DNA of 64,000 nt, taken from NCBI GenBank assembly GCA_020248915.1, contig JADCGP010000003.1, positions 248,001 through 312,000 of the forward strand, given 5' to 3'. The notes beneath the pieces were generated by a model, which was given only the letters and a program-made list of their open reading frames with translations, did no database searches and had not been told where the DNA came from. How positions within the stretch are numbered: position 1 is the first letter of the stretch; every line of letters starts with the position of its first letter. Position numbers and translations under genes: made by a program. This DNA comes from Rubrivivax sp. (GTDB lineage: Bacteria > Pseudomonadota > Gammaproteobacteria > Burkholderiales > Burkholderiaceae_C). Positions 19,858 through 27,932 of this stretch are shown here, piece by piece.

Positions 19858-20652
19858 ATGAGACCCGTCAAGACCTTTCTCGCGCTGGCCGTTGCGGCCG
19901 GCTTTGCCACGGCAGCCCAGGCTGCGCCGGTGGTGTACAACGGCTTCACGCAGAACCCGACCTGCAGCTCCGGCGCCGCCTTCAACTGCGCGACGAAGTT
20001 CGCTCCCAGCGGAGCGGCGCTCGCGGCGCGCAACGCGTTCTACTCCTCGCTGGCCCTCGGCGTGGCGACGCAGGACTTCGAGTCCATCGCCGTCGGGACA
20101 GCCCCTCCGGTGACGCTGAACTTCGGCTTCGCCGGCACGGCCACGGTCACCGGCATCGGTGCGGTCCAGGCCGAGGATCCCGTCGCCGTCATTCCGTTCG
20201 GCCGCTTCGCGACCTCGGGCAGCCGGTTCTACAGCACGTCGGTCGGCGGCAGCCAAACCCTGGAGATCCAGCTCAGCCAGCAGGTGGCGGCCTTCGGGTT
20301 CTACGGCATGGACCTGGGCGACATCGGCGGCTCGGTGGCGCTCGACCTGTTCGACGGCTCGACGCTGGTGAGCTCGATCACGGTGCAGCCTTCGCTGGGC
20401 ACCGGATTCTTCGGCGAGCTCAACGGCGGCATGCGCTTCTTCGGCCTGACCTTTGCCACCAACTCGTTCAACCGCATCCGCTTCAACCTGACCGGCAACC
20501 CCAACGACGAAGACGTGTTCGCGTTCGACGACATGGTGGTGGCCGACGCGAAGCAGGTGGTGCCGCCGAACCCGACGCCCGAGCCCGGGAGCCTGGCGCT
20601 CGTGGGTGCCGCGCTGGCGCTGGCCGCGGCAGCCCGGCGCCGTCGCAGCTGA
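19858..20652 (+). CDS. PEP-CTERM sorting domain-containing protein
   Basis: The product has 264 residues. A signal peptide (MRPVKTFLALAVAAGFATAAQA) is followed by a beta-rich secreted domain. The C-terminus has the PEP motif (NPTPEPGSLALV), a hydrophobic segment (GAALALAAAA) and a basic tail (RRRRS). This tripartite end is recognised by an exosortase (EpsH type), which processes such proteins for surface or matrix export. No exosortase is in the window. The ATG at 19858 with GGAGAG 8 bases upstream is preferred over the longer frame, which would place residues before the signal peptide. Expression probably depends on RpoN. Confidence 0.9.
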   Translation: MRPVKTFLALAVAAGFATAAQAAPVVYNGFTQNPTCSSGAAFNCATKFAPSGAALAARNAFYSSLALGVATQDFESIAVGTAPPVTLNFGFAGTATVTGIGAVQAEDPVAVIPFGRFATSGSRFYSTSVGGSQTLEIQLSQQVAAFGFYGMDLGDIGGSVALDLFDGSTLVSSITVQPSLGTGFFGELNGGMRFFGLTFATNSFNRIRFNLTGNPNDEDVFAFDDMVVADAKQVVPPNPTPEPGSLALVGAALALAAAARRRRS

Positions 20653-20752
20653 GCACCCGACGCAGCGCCGCCCGGGAGCGGCGCGCCTCCGGGCCGGATC
20701 AGGCCGACCGGCCGATCGGGCCCAGCGCCCGCTACAGCGGCGCAAGTCGTCC

Positions 20753-21060
20753 CTACAGCCACGCGACCACCGCGCGGTGCAGTTCGTCGTGCAGCGCTGC
20801 CGCCGCGGGCTGAGGCTCGGCGTGCCGGCCGACGCCCGTCATCGCGGCGGCCGAGCGGGGCGTCGGCGTGCGGGCCCAGTGCCGCGGCCGCCGGCATCGC
20901 GGCGCCCAGGGCGGCCGCCTGGGTGTGCGCTGGCTGCTCCGCGGACTCGAGCAGCGGCTCCAGCAGCGCCTCGGGCGCCACGCCCAGCGCGCCACCACGG
21001 CGCGCGCACGCTCTGCGTGCCGCAGTCGATGGCCAGGATCAGCGCGGCAGGAGCCGGCAC
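20753..21060 (-). pseudogene. remnant of an FGGY-family carbohydrate kinase
   Basis: From a GTG at 21060 the minus strand reads LILAIDCGTQSVRA, the unmistakable N-terminus of FGGY kinases (xylulokinase and gluconokinase group). It then changes frame. Further on, other frames read AALGAAMPAAAALGPHAD and AEPQPAAAALHDELHRAVV, which resemble the family's C-terminal helices. The central several hundred residues are missing, so this is an internally deleted, frameshifted relic. The 100 bases before it (20653-20752) hold nothing recognisable. Confidence 0.5.
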
Positions 21061-21083
21061 GTCGCGCAGCCGCGCCGGCGCCG

Positions 21084-21536
21084 TCAGCGTGAGGCCGCCG
21101 ACGCCGGCGCCACGATGATCCGCGTGGTGCCGCCGACGCAGCCGCGGTCCTGGCCGGGGCCGCAGGCCGCGGGGCCGCCGGTGGCGCCAGCAGCGCCGGG
21201 GTCCGTGGAGCCGCCAGGGCCCGACGTGGGGGCGCTGGCAGCGTCGGCGGCAGACAGGGTGCCGGGGCGCACGCGCGCGGTGCTGCCGGGCGGGTCGAGC
21301 AGCAGCGCGACGACGCTGCTGGCGGTGGCCACCGCCAGCGCCACGATCAGCAGCCGGCGGCGGCGCGTCAGCGGCTGGTAGGGGCGGTACGGGGCCTGGG
21401 CCGGGGCGAGCGTTGGGGGTGCTGAAGGCGCCCGCGCCGTGGTGGGCGCCGCAAGGGTCGGGGTAGTTGTCACCGTGGTCGGCGCCGTGGTGGGCACGGT
21501 GGCCGGCGCGGGCTTCGGCGTCTCGTGGCGGGGCAT
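21084..21536 (-). CDS. hypothetical single-pass membrane protein
   Basis: The product has 150 residues and I do not recognise a function. A Thr/Pro/Ala-rich N-terminal stretch (1-58) precedes the basic TRRRR. One membrane segment follows (LLIVALAVATASSVVALLL, about 62-80). A Gly/Ala/Pro-rich tail ends in ACGPGQDRGCVGGTTRIIVA with two Cys, a pattern I associate with uncharacterised Burkholderiales proteins. The topology suggests an N-in anchored protein with a short periplasmic tail. The ATG at 21536 lacks a clear ribosome-binding site. It follows the MFS gene by 39 bases on the same strand. Confidence 0.55.
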   Translation of the reverse strand: MPRHETPKPAPATVPTTAPTTVTTTPTLAAPTTARAPSAPPTLAPAQAPYRPYQPLTRRRRLLIVALAVATASSVVALLLDPPGSTARVRPGTLSAADAASAPTSGPGGSTDPGAAGATGGPAACGPGQDRGCVGGTTRIIVAPASAASR

Positions 21537-21575
21537 GGGGCGCAGCAGGTCCGCGGTGACGCGGATCGTAGCCGC

Positions 21576-22868
21576 TCACCCTGCATGGCGCAGCCGCGCC
21601 GCGATTCGCGCGGCCAGCACCAGCCCCACCAGCGCGCAGCCGCCGGTGGCCAGCCAGGTGTGCTGCCAGCCGCCGGCCCGGCTTGCCACCCAGGCCACCA
21701 GCGGCGGCCCGGCGAACTGGCCGAGCGCCGACCACTGCTGCACCCAGCCCACCGTGCTGGCGAGCGTGTCCTCGCCCGGCGCGAGCCGCACCGCGAGCGC
21801 GAACAGCGTCGCCGGGATCAGGCCGCCGGCCGCCGAGAACGCCAGCACGGCGGCATAGCGCAGCGCGGGTGGCAGGCCGCTGCCCCCGGTACCCGCGAAG
21901 GCGGCGAGCGACGCGAGGGCCATGGCGACGAAGCCGATGCGCAGCAGCCGGGGCGCCGGCCAGCCGCGCTGCAGCAGCCGGCCGGCGGCGAGGTTGCCCA
22001 GCACGTTGACAGCGGCGGCGCCGGCGGTCAGCACGCCCGTGGCTGCCGGCGCCAGCCCGGCCTGCAGGCAGATCACGGGCAGGAAGCCGATCACCGCGAG
22101 CCACTGGCCTGAGTACATGGCGAAGCTGGTCGCCACCAGCCAGGGCCCGGGCGCGGCCAGCGTGCGGCCGAGCCGTGCGCGCCAGCCGCCGCCGGCCGGC
22201 GCGGCGGGCCGGCCCGGGTCGGGCACGCGGCGCGCGACGACGAGCGCCATCGAAGCGGATACCAGCGCCAGCGCCCACCACCAGCGCGGCCAGCCGAACG
22301 CGGTCACGGCCAGCGGGCCGGCCAGTAGCGCGAGTGCGGTGGCCAGCGGCATGTACGCCCCCCACACGCCCAGCATCGTCGCCACGCGGCCGGGCGCGAC
22401 CAGCCGGCGCACCAGGGCCGGCGCCGGCAGCACCACCATCAGGAAGCCCAGACCCTCCAGTGCCCGCAGCACCAGCAGCAGCGGCACGGCCTGCGGTGGC
22501 GCCAGCCACGACGCGAGTCCGCCGCCGGCGCCGGCGGCCGACAGCAGCAGCAGCCCGGCGACCAGGCTGCGCTTGAGCCCGAGCGCGTCGGCCCAGGCAC
22601 CGAAGACGAGCCCGAGCGACATCCCCGCCGCCTGCACCAGGGACAGCAGGAAGCCGGCCTGCACCAGCGTCAGGCCGAGAGTGTCCTGCAGCGCCCCGAT
22701 CGCCGGCGGCAGCTTGCCCACGTGCAGCGCCGCGGCCACACCGCCGAGGATGACCAGCAGCGCGGGCACCAGGCCACGGTCGCCGGGGCCGGGCGCGGCG
22801 TCACCGGCGGGTGGTGGACCGTCCGTTGGCTCGGCGCGGGGCGGCGCGGGCTGCGATCGCTGCGGCAT
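21576..22868 (-). CDS. MFS transporter
   Basis: The product is a 430-residue major facilitator with about 12 membrane segments. The MFS loop signature appears as FGAWADALGLKRSLVAGLLL between helices 2 and 3. The start MPQRSQPAPPRAEP leads into an Ala/Pro-rich cytoplasmic N-terminus, and helix 1 begins LVPALLVILGGVAAAL. The substrate cannot be told; the arrangement resembles cyanate/nitroimidazole-type (CynX/NimT) members, but this is weak. A long open frame extends upstream through the cytochrome gene's antisense and is not used. Confidence 0.85.
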   Translation of the reverse strand: MPQRSQPAPPRAEPTDGPPPAGDAAPGPGDRGLVPALLVILGGVAAALHVGKLPPAIGALQDTLGLTLVQAGFLLSLVQAAGMSLGLVFGAWADALGLKRSLVAGLLLLSAAGAGGGLASWLAPPQAVPLLLVLRALEGLGFLMVVLPAPALVRRLVAPGRVATMLGVWGAYMPLATALALLAGPLAVTAFGWPRWWWALALVSASMALVVARRVPDPGRPAAPAGGGWRARLGRTLAAPGPWLVATSFAMYSGQWLAVIGFLPVICLQAGLAPAATGVLTAGAAAVNVLGNLAAGRLLQRGWPAPRLLRIGFVAMALASLAAFAGTGGSGLPPALRYAAVLAFSAAGGLIPATLFALAVRLAPGEDTLASTVGWVQQWSALGQFAGPPLVAWVASRAGGWQHTWLATGGCALVGLVLAARIAARLRHAG

Positions 22869-23174
22869 CTCGGCGCAGTATCGCCGCGCGGCAGCGCGTC
22901 CATTGCGGGCCGGCCGCGCTGGCGGTACAAGGGTGCCATGCAAGCCACCCCCGAGCGCCCGCTGCACGCTGGCGCGCCCGCTCCTGCCGCCCGGACGCCC
23001 CTTCCCGCGAACGCGGGCCGGCGGACGTTGCCGGCGTTGCCCGCCTCGTCGGTGTCGGTGTCGGTGTCGGGGCCGCCGGTGGCCGCGAGGGTGGCGTCCT
23101 GGGTGGCATCCCGGGCGACGGCCTGGGCGACCTGCCGGGTTGCGCCACTGGTGCCGCCCTGGGGCAGGTCCGCG
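22869..23174. other. divergent intergenic region before the cytochrome c gene
   Basis: This 306-base stretch lies between the MFS start (minus) and the preferred GTG start of the cytochrome (plus). An open plus frame from an ATG at 22938 would add 79 residues to the cytochrome, but that extension puts sequence before the signal peptide. It contains a short TCGGTG tandem repeat near 23047-23068. No separate gene is seen. Confidence 0.4.
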
Positions 23175-23498
23175 GTGCGATGCCTGCTGCTGGCCGCCGT
23201 GCTGGCCGTCGTGCCCGGCGCACCGCTGCACGCGCAGGCCAGCGAGCCGAGCCGCGGCCGCCTGCTCTACGAGACCCACTGCGTGGCCTGCCACAACTCG
23301 CAGATGCACTGGCGCGACCGCCGCATCGCGCGCGACTGGCCGGGCCTGGTCGAGCAGGTGCGGGCCTGGCAGGCGCGCGCCAGCCTGGGCTGGAGCGAGG
23401 GCGACATCGTCGAGGTGGCGCGCCACCTCAACGACACGATCTACCGCTTCCCGCGCCCGCTGGCGCGATCGGCGCAGCGTCCACGCCCGAACGCATAG
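23175..23498 (+). CDS. small periplasmic c-type cytochrome
   Basis: The product has 107 residues from the GTG at 23175. A signal peptide (LLLAAVLAVVPGAPLHAQA) leads to LYETHCVACHNSQMHW, with the CxxCH haem-binding motif. The mature part has WPGLVEQVRAWQARASLGWS and VARHLNDTIYRFP, the pattern of short mono-haem cytochromes in Burkholderiales. The axial Met is uncertain. The shorter start is chosen because it begins at the signal peptide; an ATG at 22938 would give 186 residues. The 3' end overlaps the convergent thpR gene by 58 bases. Confidence 0.8.
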   Translation: MRCLLLAAVLAVVPGAPLHAQASEPSRGRLLYETHCVACHNSQMHWRDRRIARDWPGLVEQVRAWQARASLGWSEGDIVEVARHLNDTIYRFPRPLARSAQRPRPNA

Positions 23499-24175
23499 CG
23501 CGCCAGCGTGCGGTAGCGGCCGCCGGCGCTGGCCACCAGCGCGAAGCTCGCGAGCGGCCATGCTGGCAGCGGCGGCGGCGCGGGCAGCGCGGCAGACGCG
23601 GCGCCGCGCGCCAGCGTCAGGTGCGGCCGCAGTGGCCGCGCATCGCACGGCAGACCGGCCTCGAGCAGCGAGTGCGCCAGCGCGTCGCGCCACTCGCCCA
23701 GCGCCGGCGGAGCGGCTGGACTTGCCGGCCCTTCTGCGGGGGCGTCGGCGCCGCGCTGTTGCGGCCCGGCCCCGGCGGCCCCGGGCGCGAGCACCCAGAG
23801 GCCGCGCGGCCAGCGTTCGATGCGCCATGGCGCGAGCCGGGCGCGCACGCCAGCGGGCGCGGCGCGTGCCGCGGCATCGAGACGCGCGTCGATCGCGTCG
23901 AGGCGGTCTGCGGCGACGGAGCCCAGGAACAGCAGCGTCAGGTGCCAGCGCTCGGGCCCTTCCACGCGGGCACCAGCCGGCCAGTGCAGGCCCTGCGTCC
24001 AGCGCACGAGCGCCGTGCGCAGGGCCGGCGGCGGCCACGCGGCGACGAACAGGCGCAGCGCCGGCGCGGGGGCCTGTTGCGCCGATGCGGCGGCGCCGGG
24101 GCCTTCAGCGCGGGCCGGGATCGCGCCCAGGGCGGTCGGTGCGCTCGGTGCGCTCGGTGCGCTCGGTGCGCGCAC
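23441..24175 (-). CDS. thpR: RNA 2',3'-cyclic phosphodiesterase (2H family, ThpR/LigT)
   Basis: The product has 244 residues. Both 2H motifs are present: HLTLLFLG with H78 and T80, and HLTLAR with H185 and T187. The family opens 2',3'-cyclic phosphates on RNA and can join 2'-5' ends. RLFVAAWPP at about 41-49 is the usual N-terminal strand, so about 35 Ala/Pro-rich residues precede the normal start. Part of them is encoded by a 9-base tandem repeat. No other in-frame ATG, GTG or TTG lies between. The gene overlaps the upstream Nudix-ProQ gene by 71 bases and the cytochrome gene by 58 bases at its 3' end. Confidence 0.88.
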   Translation of the reverse strand: MRAPSAPSAPSAPTALGAIPARAEGPGAAASAQQAPAPALRLFVAAWPPPALRTALVRWTQGLHWPAGARVEGPERWHLTLLFLGSVAADRLDAIDARLDAAARAAPAGVRARLAPWRIERWPRGLWVLAPGAAGAGPQQRGADAPAEGPASPAAPPALGEWRDALAHSLLEAGLPCDARPLRPHLTLARGAASAALPAPPPLPAWPLASFALVASAGGRYRTLARYAFGRGRCADRASGRGKR

Positions 24176-25883
24176 CGCGTTCGGAGCGCTCGCGCCGCGC
24201 GAGCTGGATCAGCGCGTCGAACTCCGCCACCGGCAGGCCCTTGAGGGCGCAGAAGTTCGCCGGCGCGAGCGGCGAGCTCTCCCAGGCGCGCAGCAGCAGC
24301 GCACGCTCGCGCCGCGCAGGATCGTCCGGCAATGCGGCGCTGTCGGGCCCGGGCGCGGCGGCCGGACGCTGGGGGCGGGGCTCGGGCCCGGCATGCGGAC
24401 CCGGGTGCGCATTCGCGTGCCGAACGTGCGGGCGCTGGGGCTGCGGCCGCGCCCGGTCGGGTCGCGCGTGCGGTGCGCGGGCCGCTTGACCCGGGCGCGG
24501 CGCACGGTCGCCCGGCCGCTGTTGCGGGTGTCGCGGCGGGCGGGGCGGGTGTGCCGGCCGGCCCGGGCCCGCGTCGGGGCGCTTGGCATGCGGGCCCGGC
24601 CCGCCGTGCCCGCCGTCCGCGGGCGCAGGGCCGTCGGGTGCCGCACCCGCCGGCGCGGCGCGCTGCATCGCCCGCTGCGCGGCGCGCCGCTCGGCCACCA
24701 GCGCGCGTCGCCGCTCGACCTCGGCCGCGGCCGCATCGCGGTGCTCGGCGGCCACTTCGCCCGCCGGCTGGCCGTCCAGGTCGAAGCGCTGCGGCACCGC
24801 CGCCAGCTGGCGCAGGTAGGCCGTGCTGGTGGTGTGCCGGTGCAGGAAGACCGACAGCTGCCTGCGCGTGAAGCGGCCCGGCGCGCGCTGCTGGATGTCG
24901 ACCTGCACCCGCAACTTGATCGGCTTGAACGCGCCCGGGGCGAACAGCGCCGGGAACAGCGTCGCCAGCTCGGCCGCGGTCTGCGCCAGCGTGGGCTCGG
25001 GGCGCGCGGGCTCGGTCTTCGGTGCCGCGGCACTCGGCGCCGTGGTGTCGGCCTCGGAGGCAACGGCGGCAACGGCGGCATCGGCCGTGCTCTCGGCCGC
25101 CGGCTGGACTTCAGCGTCGGGGGAGGCCTGCGCCAAAGCCTGCGGGTCGGGGCCGGGCGCCCCGGTGGGGCTGACGTCCGCTTTGCCGTCGGCATGGGCC
25201 GCAGGGTCGGCCACGCCGGCAGCGGCCGCCGCGGCAGCCGCCATGGCGGGCGAGTCGGCGGTCGCTGCGGTCAGCGTGCTGGCCGGCGTGTCGGCGGGGG
25301 CCGCGGCGGGCGCGTCGGGTTCGGGGGTCGAGGACATCGGGCGCGGATTGTCGCTCCCGCCGCCGGCGCCGGCGACCAGCACCCACGGGGCGGCCAGCGA
25401 GGCGTCGGAGCGCACCGCGTCCAGCGGCAGCGCACGCCCGGCGAGGTGGTCGTCGATGCAGCGCATCACGAGCGGGCTGCGGTGGCGCGCCCGCTCGGCG
25501 CGGATCTCGTCGGCCGTCAGCCACAAGGTGCGCCGGATCTCGCGGTCGGGCGTGCGGCCGGCGATCGGCTCGCCCACGTGCCCCCGGTAGGCGATGCGCA
25601 GGTAGGTGACGTCCTGCGCCGGGTGGCCGTCGCGTGCCGGCCGCACGAAGCGCGACAGGTACAGCCCGAGCAGCGCCTGCGGCACGAAGGCGCGTGCGGT
25701 CTCCTCGAGGGCCTCGCGCACGACGCCCTCTAGCGGCGTCTCGCCCGGCTCCAGGTGGCCGGCGGGGTTGTTCAGCCGCAGCCCCTCGGGCGTCTCCTCC
25801 TCCACCAGCAGGAAGCGCGGCACCGCGCCGCCATCGTCGATGACCGCGGCGACGGTGACGCTCGGGCTCCAGCGGGCGGTCAT
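24105..25883 (-). CDS. Nudix hydrolase (NudJ-like) fused to ProQ/FinO-type RNA chaperone
   Basis: One open frame of 592 residues. Residues 1-165 are a NudJ-like Nudix enzyme; the Nudix box GHLEPGETPLEGVVREALEE is at 42-61, with the RSPLVMRCIDD helix near 135-145. Residues about 183-300 are Ala/Pro-rich. Residues about 300-395 form a ProQ/FinO RNA-binding domain (FPALFAPGAFKPIKLRVQV, QLSVFLHRHTTSTAYL). A long His/Pro/Arg-rich tail leads to a C-terminal helix (LLLRAWESSPLAPANFCAL) seen in betaproteobacterial ProQ proteins. An in-frame ATG at 25337 (residue 183) could start ProQ alone, with GGGAG 17 bases upstream. No stop separates the two parts. Whether they are a true fusion or two products is open. 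Confidence 0.75.
   Translation of the reverse strand: MTARWSPSVTVAAVIDDGGAVPRFLLVEEETPEGLRLNNPAGHLEPGETPLEGVVREALEETARAFVPQALLGLYLSRFVRPARDGHPAQDVTYLRIAYRGHVGEPIAGRTPDREIRRTLWLTADEIRAERARHRSPLVMRCIDDHLAGRALPLDAVRSDASLAAPWVLVAGAGGGSDNPRPMSSTPEPDAPAAAPADTPASTLTAATADSPAMAAAAAAAAGVADPAAHADGKADVSPTGAPGPDPQALAQASPDAEVQPAAESTADAAVAAVASEADTTAPSAAAPKTEPARPEPTLAQTAAELATLFPALFAPGAFKPIKLRVQVDIQQRAPGRFTRRQLSVFLHRHTTSTAYLRQLAAVPQRFDLDGQPAGEVAAEHRDAAAAEVERRRALVAERRAAQRAMQRAAPAGAAPDGPAPADGGHGGPGPHAKRPDAGPGRPAHPPRPPRHPQQRPGDRAPRPGQAARAPHARPDRARPQPQRPHVRHANAHPGPHAGPEPRPQRPAAAPGPDSAALPDDPARRERALLLRAWESSPLAPANFCALKGLPVAEFDALIQLARRERSERGARTERTERTERTDRPGRDPGPR
24132..24167. repeat. 9-base tandem repeat in the proQ/thpR overlap
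   Basis: Three exact copies of GCGCTCGGT (24141-24167) follow a variant copy (24132-24140). The stretch is coding in two frames: the RTERTERTER tail of the ProQ fusion and the APSAPSAPSAP lead of ThpR. Because the unit is nine bases, copy-number changes keep both frames. Confidence 0.7.
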
Positions 25884-26020
25884 CTCGGGGCTGCTCGTGA
25901 GGGGGGGATGGGCGGGGGCTGGGTGATCGGCAGGCGGGGCCGGGTGTCGCGCACGGCGTGCTGGGACCGCGGCCGGCGGATGCTAGCGAAGGCCGATGCC
26001 CAAGGTGCGGGCGCGCGGCT

Positions 26021-26080
26021 GCACCGGGCCGCACCGGGCCGAACCGGGCCGAACCGGGCCGAATGGGGTCGCCTGGGGCC
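26021..26080. repeat. 10-base tandem repeat upstream of pntA
   Basis: Four units of the form G(A/C)ACCGGGCC occupy 26021-26060 at an exact 10-base period, and two decayed units continue to 26080. The 311-base gap between the Nudix-ProQ start and pntA (25884-26194) otherwise holds no gene. The pntA promoter should lie between the repeat and 26195. The spacing near one helical turn is notable, but no binding protein is implied by the sequence alone. Confidence 0.7.
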
Positions 26081-26194
26081 GAACAGCACCGCGGCGCGCC
26101 GGCGCGATCCGCGCCCAAGCCCGCGCAGCACGGTCGCGTGCGGCCTTGTGTTACTTTCGACGGGTTTGCGCCCAGACGAACGAGGAGTGGCTGC

Positions 26195-27787
26195 ATGGCA
26201 TTGCTGATAGGCGTCCCGAAGGAGACCGCGCCGGGCGAGAAGCGCGTGGCCACCGTGCCCGAGGTGGTGGAGAAGCTCGTCAAGCTGGGCTTCGCGGTGG
26301 CCGTCGAGAACGGCGCCGGCGATGCCGCCAACTGCAGCGACGATGCCTACCGCGCCGCCGGCGCCGAGGTGCTGCCCGACGCGGCTTCGCTGTGGGCCCG
26401 TGCCGACATCGTCTTCAAGGTGCGCCCGCCGTCGGCAGACGAGGTGGGGCTGATGCGCGAGGGCGGCATGCTGGTCGGCTTCGTCTGGCCGGCGCAGAAC
26501 CCCGGGCTGATGCAGCAGCTGGCCGACAAGCGTGCCACCGTGCTGGCCATCGACGCGCTGCCGCGGCAGCTGTCGCGCGCGCAGAAGATGGACGCGCTCA
26601 CCTCGCAGGCCGGCGTCAGCGGCTACCGCGCGGTGATCGAGGCGGCCAACGCCTTCGGCCGCTTCTTCAACGGCCAGATCACGGCTGCGGGCAAGGTGCC
26701 GCCGGCCAAGGTGTTCGTGGCCGGTGCGGGCGTCGCGGGCCTGGCGGCCATCGGCACGGCGGCCAATCTGGGCGCCATCGTGCGCGCCAACGACACGCGT
26801 GCCGAGGTGGCCGACCAGGTGGTGTCGCTCGGCGGCGAGTTCGTCAAGGTCGACTACGAGGAAGAGGGCTCGGGCGGCGGCGGCTACGCCAAGGTCATGA
26901 GCGAGGGCTTCCAGGCCGCGCAGCGCGAGATGTACGCGAAGCAGGCGCGCGAGGTGGACATCATCATCACCACCGCGCTGATCCCGGGCAAGCCGGCGCC
27001 GAAGCTCATCACCGCCGAGATGGTGCAGACCATGCGCCCCGGCAGCGTGATCGTCGACATGGCCGCCGAGCAGGGCGGCAACTGCGAGCTCACCGTGCCC
27101 GGGCAGGCGGTGGTGCGCCACGGCGTCACCATCGTCGGCTACACCGACCTGGCCAGCCGGCTGGCCAAGCAGAGCAGCACGCTGTACGCCACCAACCTGC
27201 TGCGCCTGACCGAGGACCTGTGCAAGGCCAAGGACGGCAGCGTCGACGTCAATTTCGACGACGACGCGATCCGCGGCCTGACCGTCATCAAGGACGGCGA
27301 GGTGACCTGGCCTGCGCCGCCGCCCAAGCTGCCGGCGGCGCCCCCCAAGCCCAAGGCAGCGGCGGCCGCGCCTGCGGCGGCCAAAGGGCACGGCCACGGC
27401 GCGGTGGAGCCGATGTCGGGCAGGACGCTGGCCATCGTCTTTGCGGTGGGCGCGCTGCTGTTCTGGTTCGTCGGGGCGTATGCGCCGGCCAGCTTCCTGC
27501 AGCACTTCACCGTGTTCGTGCTGGCCTGCTTCGTCGGCTACATGGTGGTGTGGAACGTCACGCCCTCGCTGCACACGCCGCTGATGAGCGTGACCAACGC
27601 CATCAGCTCCATCATCGCCATCGGCGCGCTGGTGCAGGTGGCGCCGCCGCTCACCGCCGCGGGCGCGGCCGATCGGCCCAACACGCTGATCCTGATCTGC
27701 GCGGTCGTGGCACTGGTGCTCACGGCCATCAACATGTTCGGCGGCTTCGCGGTCACGCGGCGCATGCTCGCCATGTTCAGAAAGTGA
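26195..27787 (+). CDS. pntA: NAD(P) transhydrogenase subunit alpha
   Basis: PntA and PntB form the proton-pumping transhydrogenase that transfers hydride between NADH and NADP+. The product has 530 residues. The NAD-binding domain I begins LIGVPKETAPGEKRVATVPE and carries AGAGVAGLAAIGTAANLGA near 170-190. A Pro/Ala/Lys-rich linker (PAPPPKLPAAPPKPK) leads to the membrane part (about 425-530) with three to four helices, so alpha-1 and alpha-2 are fused as in E. coli. GAGGAG lies 7 bases before the ATG at 26195. pntB follows after 145 bases, a gap filled by a repeat-like hairpin. Confidence 0.96.
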   Translation: MALLIGVPKETAPGEKRVATVPEVVEKLVKLGFAVAVENGAGDAANCSDDAYRAAGAEVLPDAASLWARADIVFKVRPPSADEVGLMREGGMLVGFVWPAQNPGLMQQLADKRATVLAIDALPRQLSRAQKMDALTSQAGVSGYRAVIEAANAFGRFFNGQITAAGKVPPAKVFVAGAGVAGLAAIGTAANLGAIVRANDTRAEVADQVVSLGGEFVKVDYEEEGSGGGGYAKVMSEGFQAAQREMYAKQAREVDIIITTALIPGKPAPKLITAEMVQTMRPGSVIVDMAAEQGGNCELTVPGQAVVRHGVTIVGYTDLASRLAKQSSTLYATNLLRLTEDLCKAKDGSVDVNFDDDAIRGLTVIKDGEVTWPAPPPKLPAAPPKPKAAAAAPAAAKGHGHGAVEPMSGRTLAIVFAVGALLFWFVGAYAPASFLQHFTVFVLACFVGYMVVWNVTPSLHTPLMSVTNAISSIIAIGALVQVAPPLTAAGAADRPNTLILICAVVALVLTAINMFGGFAVTRRMLAMFRK

Positions 27788-27788
27788 T

Positions 27789-27860
27789 GCCCCCAAGCTC
27801 GCTATCGCTCGCTACCCCCCGAGGGGGCCGCCCGCCCGTGGCCCGGCAAAGCCGGTTCCA
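27789..27860. repeat. REP-like hairpin element between pntA and pntB
   Basis: The stretch starts GCCCCCAAGCTCGC and contains CCCCCC-GA-GGGGG near 27815-27827, a strong short hairpin. A second stem of CCCGCC-like arms continues to about 27860. I recall similar AAGCTCGC...CCCCCCGAGGGGG intergenic elements in Comamonadaceae and relatives. Sitting inside an operon it might attenuate transcription or stabilise the upstream mRNA; this is inference. Confidence 0.5.
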
Positions 27861-27932
27861 CGGCGGGAAGCTTGACACGAACCGCGCGCCTCGGGCCCTG
27901 CACATGGGGCACGCCGAGATGGAGAACAACGC

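Noticed and set aside
22938..23174. N-terminal extension of the cytochrome c gene from an ATG at 22938
   Set aside because: It would put 79 low-complexity residues before an obvious signal peptide; the GTG at 23175 begins at the signal peptide. The choice is not certain.
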